In this document: in pieces, positions 61,740 through 64,000 of the stretch
Layout of the letters: each line of letters begins with the position of its first letter
How positions within the stretch are numbered: position 1 is the first letter of the stretch
Assembly (NCBI GenBank): GCA_036785325.1
Contig: JAXIVH010000080.1
Location: 1-64,000, forward strand
Length of the DNA: 64,000 nucleotides
Source: Urophycis tenuis
Taxonomy: Eukaryota; Chordata; Actinopteri; Gadiformes; Phycidae
Direction of reading: 5' to 3'
The notes under the pieces: generated by a model
Told to the model about the DNA's origin: nothing
The model's input: the letters and a program-made list of their open reading frames with translations, nothing else
The model's database searches: none
Made by a program: the position numbers and the translations under genes

Positions 61740-62504
61740 ATGTTTAACATTCTAGTCATGAGGCGTACATTTACAGTTCCACAACCCGGCAATGTACCTG
61801 ATATTGCGACATTTTATCGAAATGCAATAGGTGTAATTTGGGAATTAGCCGAGGAGGTTGATTCGCGAGCTAGTCGCAATGACGTTGTTCAGTTGGAGGT
61901 GGTCGGTGAAAATGTGTCTGATTATGTTTCAATTATCAACGAGGATGGCAGAAATATTCTACCGGCTTTTGAAGGTTTGCTCGATCGTATAGTACAGTCC
62001 AACAATAACATAGCCGCGGATGAAGGTGTAGAATTAATTGTTCAGATGGTACGGAACCCTAGGGGTGGTGCAAAACGTAAATTGGAGAAAACTCTAGATT
62101 GTGAAATTCTCCAAAAGAAAAGACCCCATCTCTATTTTGTTGATGACCGGGAGGATCAGCTCTGCTTTGCCGTCAGCCTCGCTCATGTTATCTATCCCGA
62201 TTTCAGAGTCAATGTGCTAGGCTGGGTAGGAAGTTGCAGCGGCAGGTTGGCTTAAATGATCAGACGCCGGTCACTTTCAACGACATAGCCAAATTTGAGG
62301 AGATATTGAAGCGTAAAATTGTAGTGTTTTACAGAACATCTCATAATGAACCCCTCGCACATTTTGCAACAGACTTCCCCGATCGTTCCAAACCTGTTTT
62401 TACTCCTAATGCAAGATCATTACTATGGGATTAAAAAGTTCAGGGTGGTGTATGATAAAAGACGTCTCTTTAGCGACGGCTCGACTTTGCCTTTTGGTTA
62501 TTGA
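61740..62504 (+). pseudogene. Type-B DNA polymerase, N-terminal region only, broken
   Basis: The ATG at 61740 or 61758 starts a frame with the arrangement of fish Polinton PolB N-termini: a LLDRIVQSNN-like helix, a PRGGAKRK turn, a KKRPHLYF strand, DDREDQLCFAVSLA, then KFEEILKRKIVVFY and DHYYGIK. Frame changes are needed near 62222-62235 and near 62405-62418; the last frame stops at 62502. The exonuclease and palm domains, expected after this region, are absent before the ATPase begins at 62549. Identification rests on remembered family pattern. Confidence 0.6.
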
Positions 62505-62548
62505 GTTTGTTTCATTTTGCTTTGTTTCATTTTGTTTTGTTTTTAAAA

Positions 62549-63224
62549 ATGTCACTTCAGAATGTATTGGAGGAAGTTGATTTTGAACCCAAATTTAATG
62601 TTCCTTTCTCATGTTTGATCGTAGGACCTAGTGGGTGCGGGAAAACCTATTGTAAAAAATGTTCTTGAAAACTGAACATGTCATGAATATTGTACCTGAA
62701 AATATTGTGTGGATTTGTACTTCCTTTCAACCTATATACGATGAGTTGCAAAGGCTGAATAAAACGAATAAATTTGTCGAAGGATTGCCAGATTCTTTTG
62801 ACGATGAAAGCCTGTTTCCTCCGGATCAAAAACATTTAATCATTTTGGACGATGTTATTTTCCAAGCCTCTGACCATCCTGATGTCGTTCAAATCTTTAC
62901 ACGGTATCGGCATCACAAAAACATGAGCGTCATGATGTTGACTCAAAATGTGTTTCATCAGGGTAAACACAGTCGCACCATTAGTTTGAACAGCAATTAT
63001 TTGGCCTTGTTTAAAAATAAACCCGGGACAAACTACAGATAAATATATTGACACGTCAAATCTTTCCGTCTCAAAAGGCATTCTTTTTAGAGAGCTTTGA
63101 AGATGCCACCAGTGATCCTCACAGATATTTAATCGTAGACCTTACACCCGTTTGTCCAGAACGATACAGATTAAGGAGCGGTGTACTTCCTCACCAGCGG
63201 GCGAGCACCTATGTACCAAAGTAA
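62549..63224 (+). pseudogene. FtsK/HerA-type DNA-packaging ATPase, frameshifted
   Basis: ATG at 62549, 45 bp after the previous stop. Walker A GPSGCGKT and Walker B LIILDD, with QNVFHQGKHSRTISLNSNY as the typical downstream motif of Polinton/adintovirus packaging ATPases, which drive genome entry into capsids. The frame breaks just after Walker A (about 62650-62675) and again near 63010-63021; the final frame stops at 63222. Roughly the usual length (about 225 codons), so decay is by small indels, not deletion. Confidence 0.85.
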
Positions 63225-63234
63225 ATAGATCATT

Positions 63235-63563
63235 ATGTCGATGCGATTAAAAAGAAACGCTCCTTTACTTTCGGCATTATACCACGCCACACCAAAGAAA
63301 CGTAAAGATATTCTTTTTCACAGCTCTCCAGACTTTATCCAGGCATTGTATGAGATTGCTTTGAACCTTTTGAAGGGAAACATCCCGTTATCACCTTCTC
63401 AATTCAAAAGACTAAAGAGTGAACCATTATCAGGCTGTTGGCGGACAAGAAAACATCGTTGAAACGCAAACACCAGGCCATAAAGAAGCATAAGGGGGGC
63501 TTCCTTTTACCCCTGTTAACAGCCGTCGTGCCAATAATCAGATCTTATTGGGGGACTCGCTAA
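63235..63563 (+). pseudogene. Small basic protein with hydrophobic end, capsid-type, frameshifted
   Basis: ATG at 63235, 10 bp after the ATPase stop. N-terminal RLKRNAPLLSAL and KKRKDIL, then LLKGNIPLSPSQFKRLK. After a frame change near 63425-63435 it runs ADKKTSLKRK, KKHKGG and a hydrophobic FLLPLLTAVVPII end, stop at 63561. The same layout is seen in the small gene beside the ATPase in fish Polintons, proposed to be a membrane-active capsid protein. That role is family inference. Confidence 0.6.
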
Positions 63564-63576
63564 AAGATCATTTGCA

Positions 63577-64000
63577 ATGGCTCTGAGGAATGCGCAGAAA
63601 ATGTTTCTCGTCTCGCCCCACCAGCTAAACCATATGACTCAACCGCAGGCCACCATCAGAGAAACAGTCCAGGATGATTTGGACGTCAAAATGAGAGCCG
63701 TGTTGGATGAGACGGGGTTGACGCCTGACGAAAAAATTAAAAAGTACAACGCTTTGCTGCAAAGATATTTAACTTTGACAAAGCAGGGGCAGAGAGATGA
63801 ACAGCGTGTAACACTAACCCTTCAGAGAGGGGACCCGAATGGGCAGACTGATCTCCACAATCCACAAAATGATCGAGTATCAAAGGATGATGATGATTGC
63901 TGAAGTTTTGAAAAGCTTCCCTCCGCGAGATCACAACAACACCGAATACATCTTAAAAAAATTATGCGAGAGTGATAAAGGTTGGAATGCAAAGGGGGAA
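63577..64000 (+). pseudogene. Polinton-associated protein, frameshifted, runs off the window
   Basis: ATG at 63577. Starts MALRNAQKMFLVSPHQLNHM with a coiled region (TPDEKIKKYNALLQRYL). The first frame stops at 63901, but from about 63800-63880 the next frame carries AEVLKSFPPRDHNNTEYILK and stays open to the window end. This suggests a frame change in between. The pattern is familiar from fish Polintons; function unknown. Confidence 0.5.

Larger units (their letters stand above)
59100..64000 (+). mobile_element. Decayed Polinton/Maverick (adintovirus-like) element, partial
   Basis: Several plus-strand genes sit head to tail with little spacing, A/T-richer and repeat-poor compared with the host DNA. 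Recognised: N-terminal region of a protein-primed type-B DNA polymerase, an FtsK/HerA-type packaging ATPase, a small basic/hydrophobic capsid-type protein and a further small gene. All are known from fish Polintons. Several frames are broken, and a LINE-like segment is inserted at about 59948-60660. No integrase, protease or terminal inverted repeat was seen. The left boundary is uncertain; the right end lies outside the window. Confidence 0.8.

Overview
This window is vertebrate, almost certainly teleost, nuclear DNA. Two multi-exon neural genes with GT-AG introns sit in dense simple repeats, minisatellites, tRNA-derived SINEs and LINE tails typical of fish. There are no bacterial features. 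A 200-base run of N (35371-35570) marks an assembly gap.

Layout. 1-8650 is intergenic and repeat-rich, ending in a CpG-rich leader. 8654-19803 (+) is a TMEM151-family gene of six coding exons, closest to TMEM151A. Its last exon changes frame inside a G run. 19804-26284 is 3' UTR and intergenic DNA with a 35-37 bp minisatellite split by a SINE. 26285-54673 (+) is a complete CaMKII subunit gene: 19 coding exons, about 515 residues, with kinase, autoinhibitory, variable linker and hub regions. It is delta-type in most exons, with alpha/beta-like residues around the catalytic loop. Its polyadenylation signal is at 56419. 56450-58705 holds a LINE tail, a SINE with a 13-bp target-site duplication, a MITE-like element and a 32-bp minisatellite. 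About 59100-64000 (+), running off the end, is a decayed Polinton/Maverick (adintovirus-like) element. It carries the N-terminal part of a type-B DNA polymerase, an FtsK/HerA-type packaging ATPase, two small genes that usually accompany it, and upstream ORFs I do not recognise. A LINE-like insert interrupts it.

How the pieces relate. CaMKII is a calcium/calmodulin-switched holoenzyme kinase; TMEM151 is a poorly characterised multi-pass membrane protein. Nothing in the sequence shows that they act together. The most unusual structural theme is that many splice sites are built from, or abut, tandem repeats: tmem151 exon 1 donor and exon 4 acceptor, and camk2 exon 3, 5, 7 and 10 boundaries. The Polinton remnant is the main foreign element.

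Limits. Exons were called by eye from splice consensus, reading phase and remembered family sequences. UTR ends, transposon family names and Polinton boundaries are approximate.
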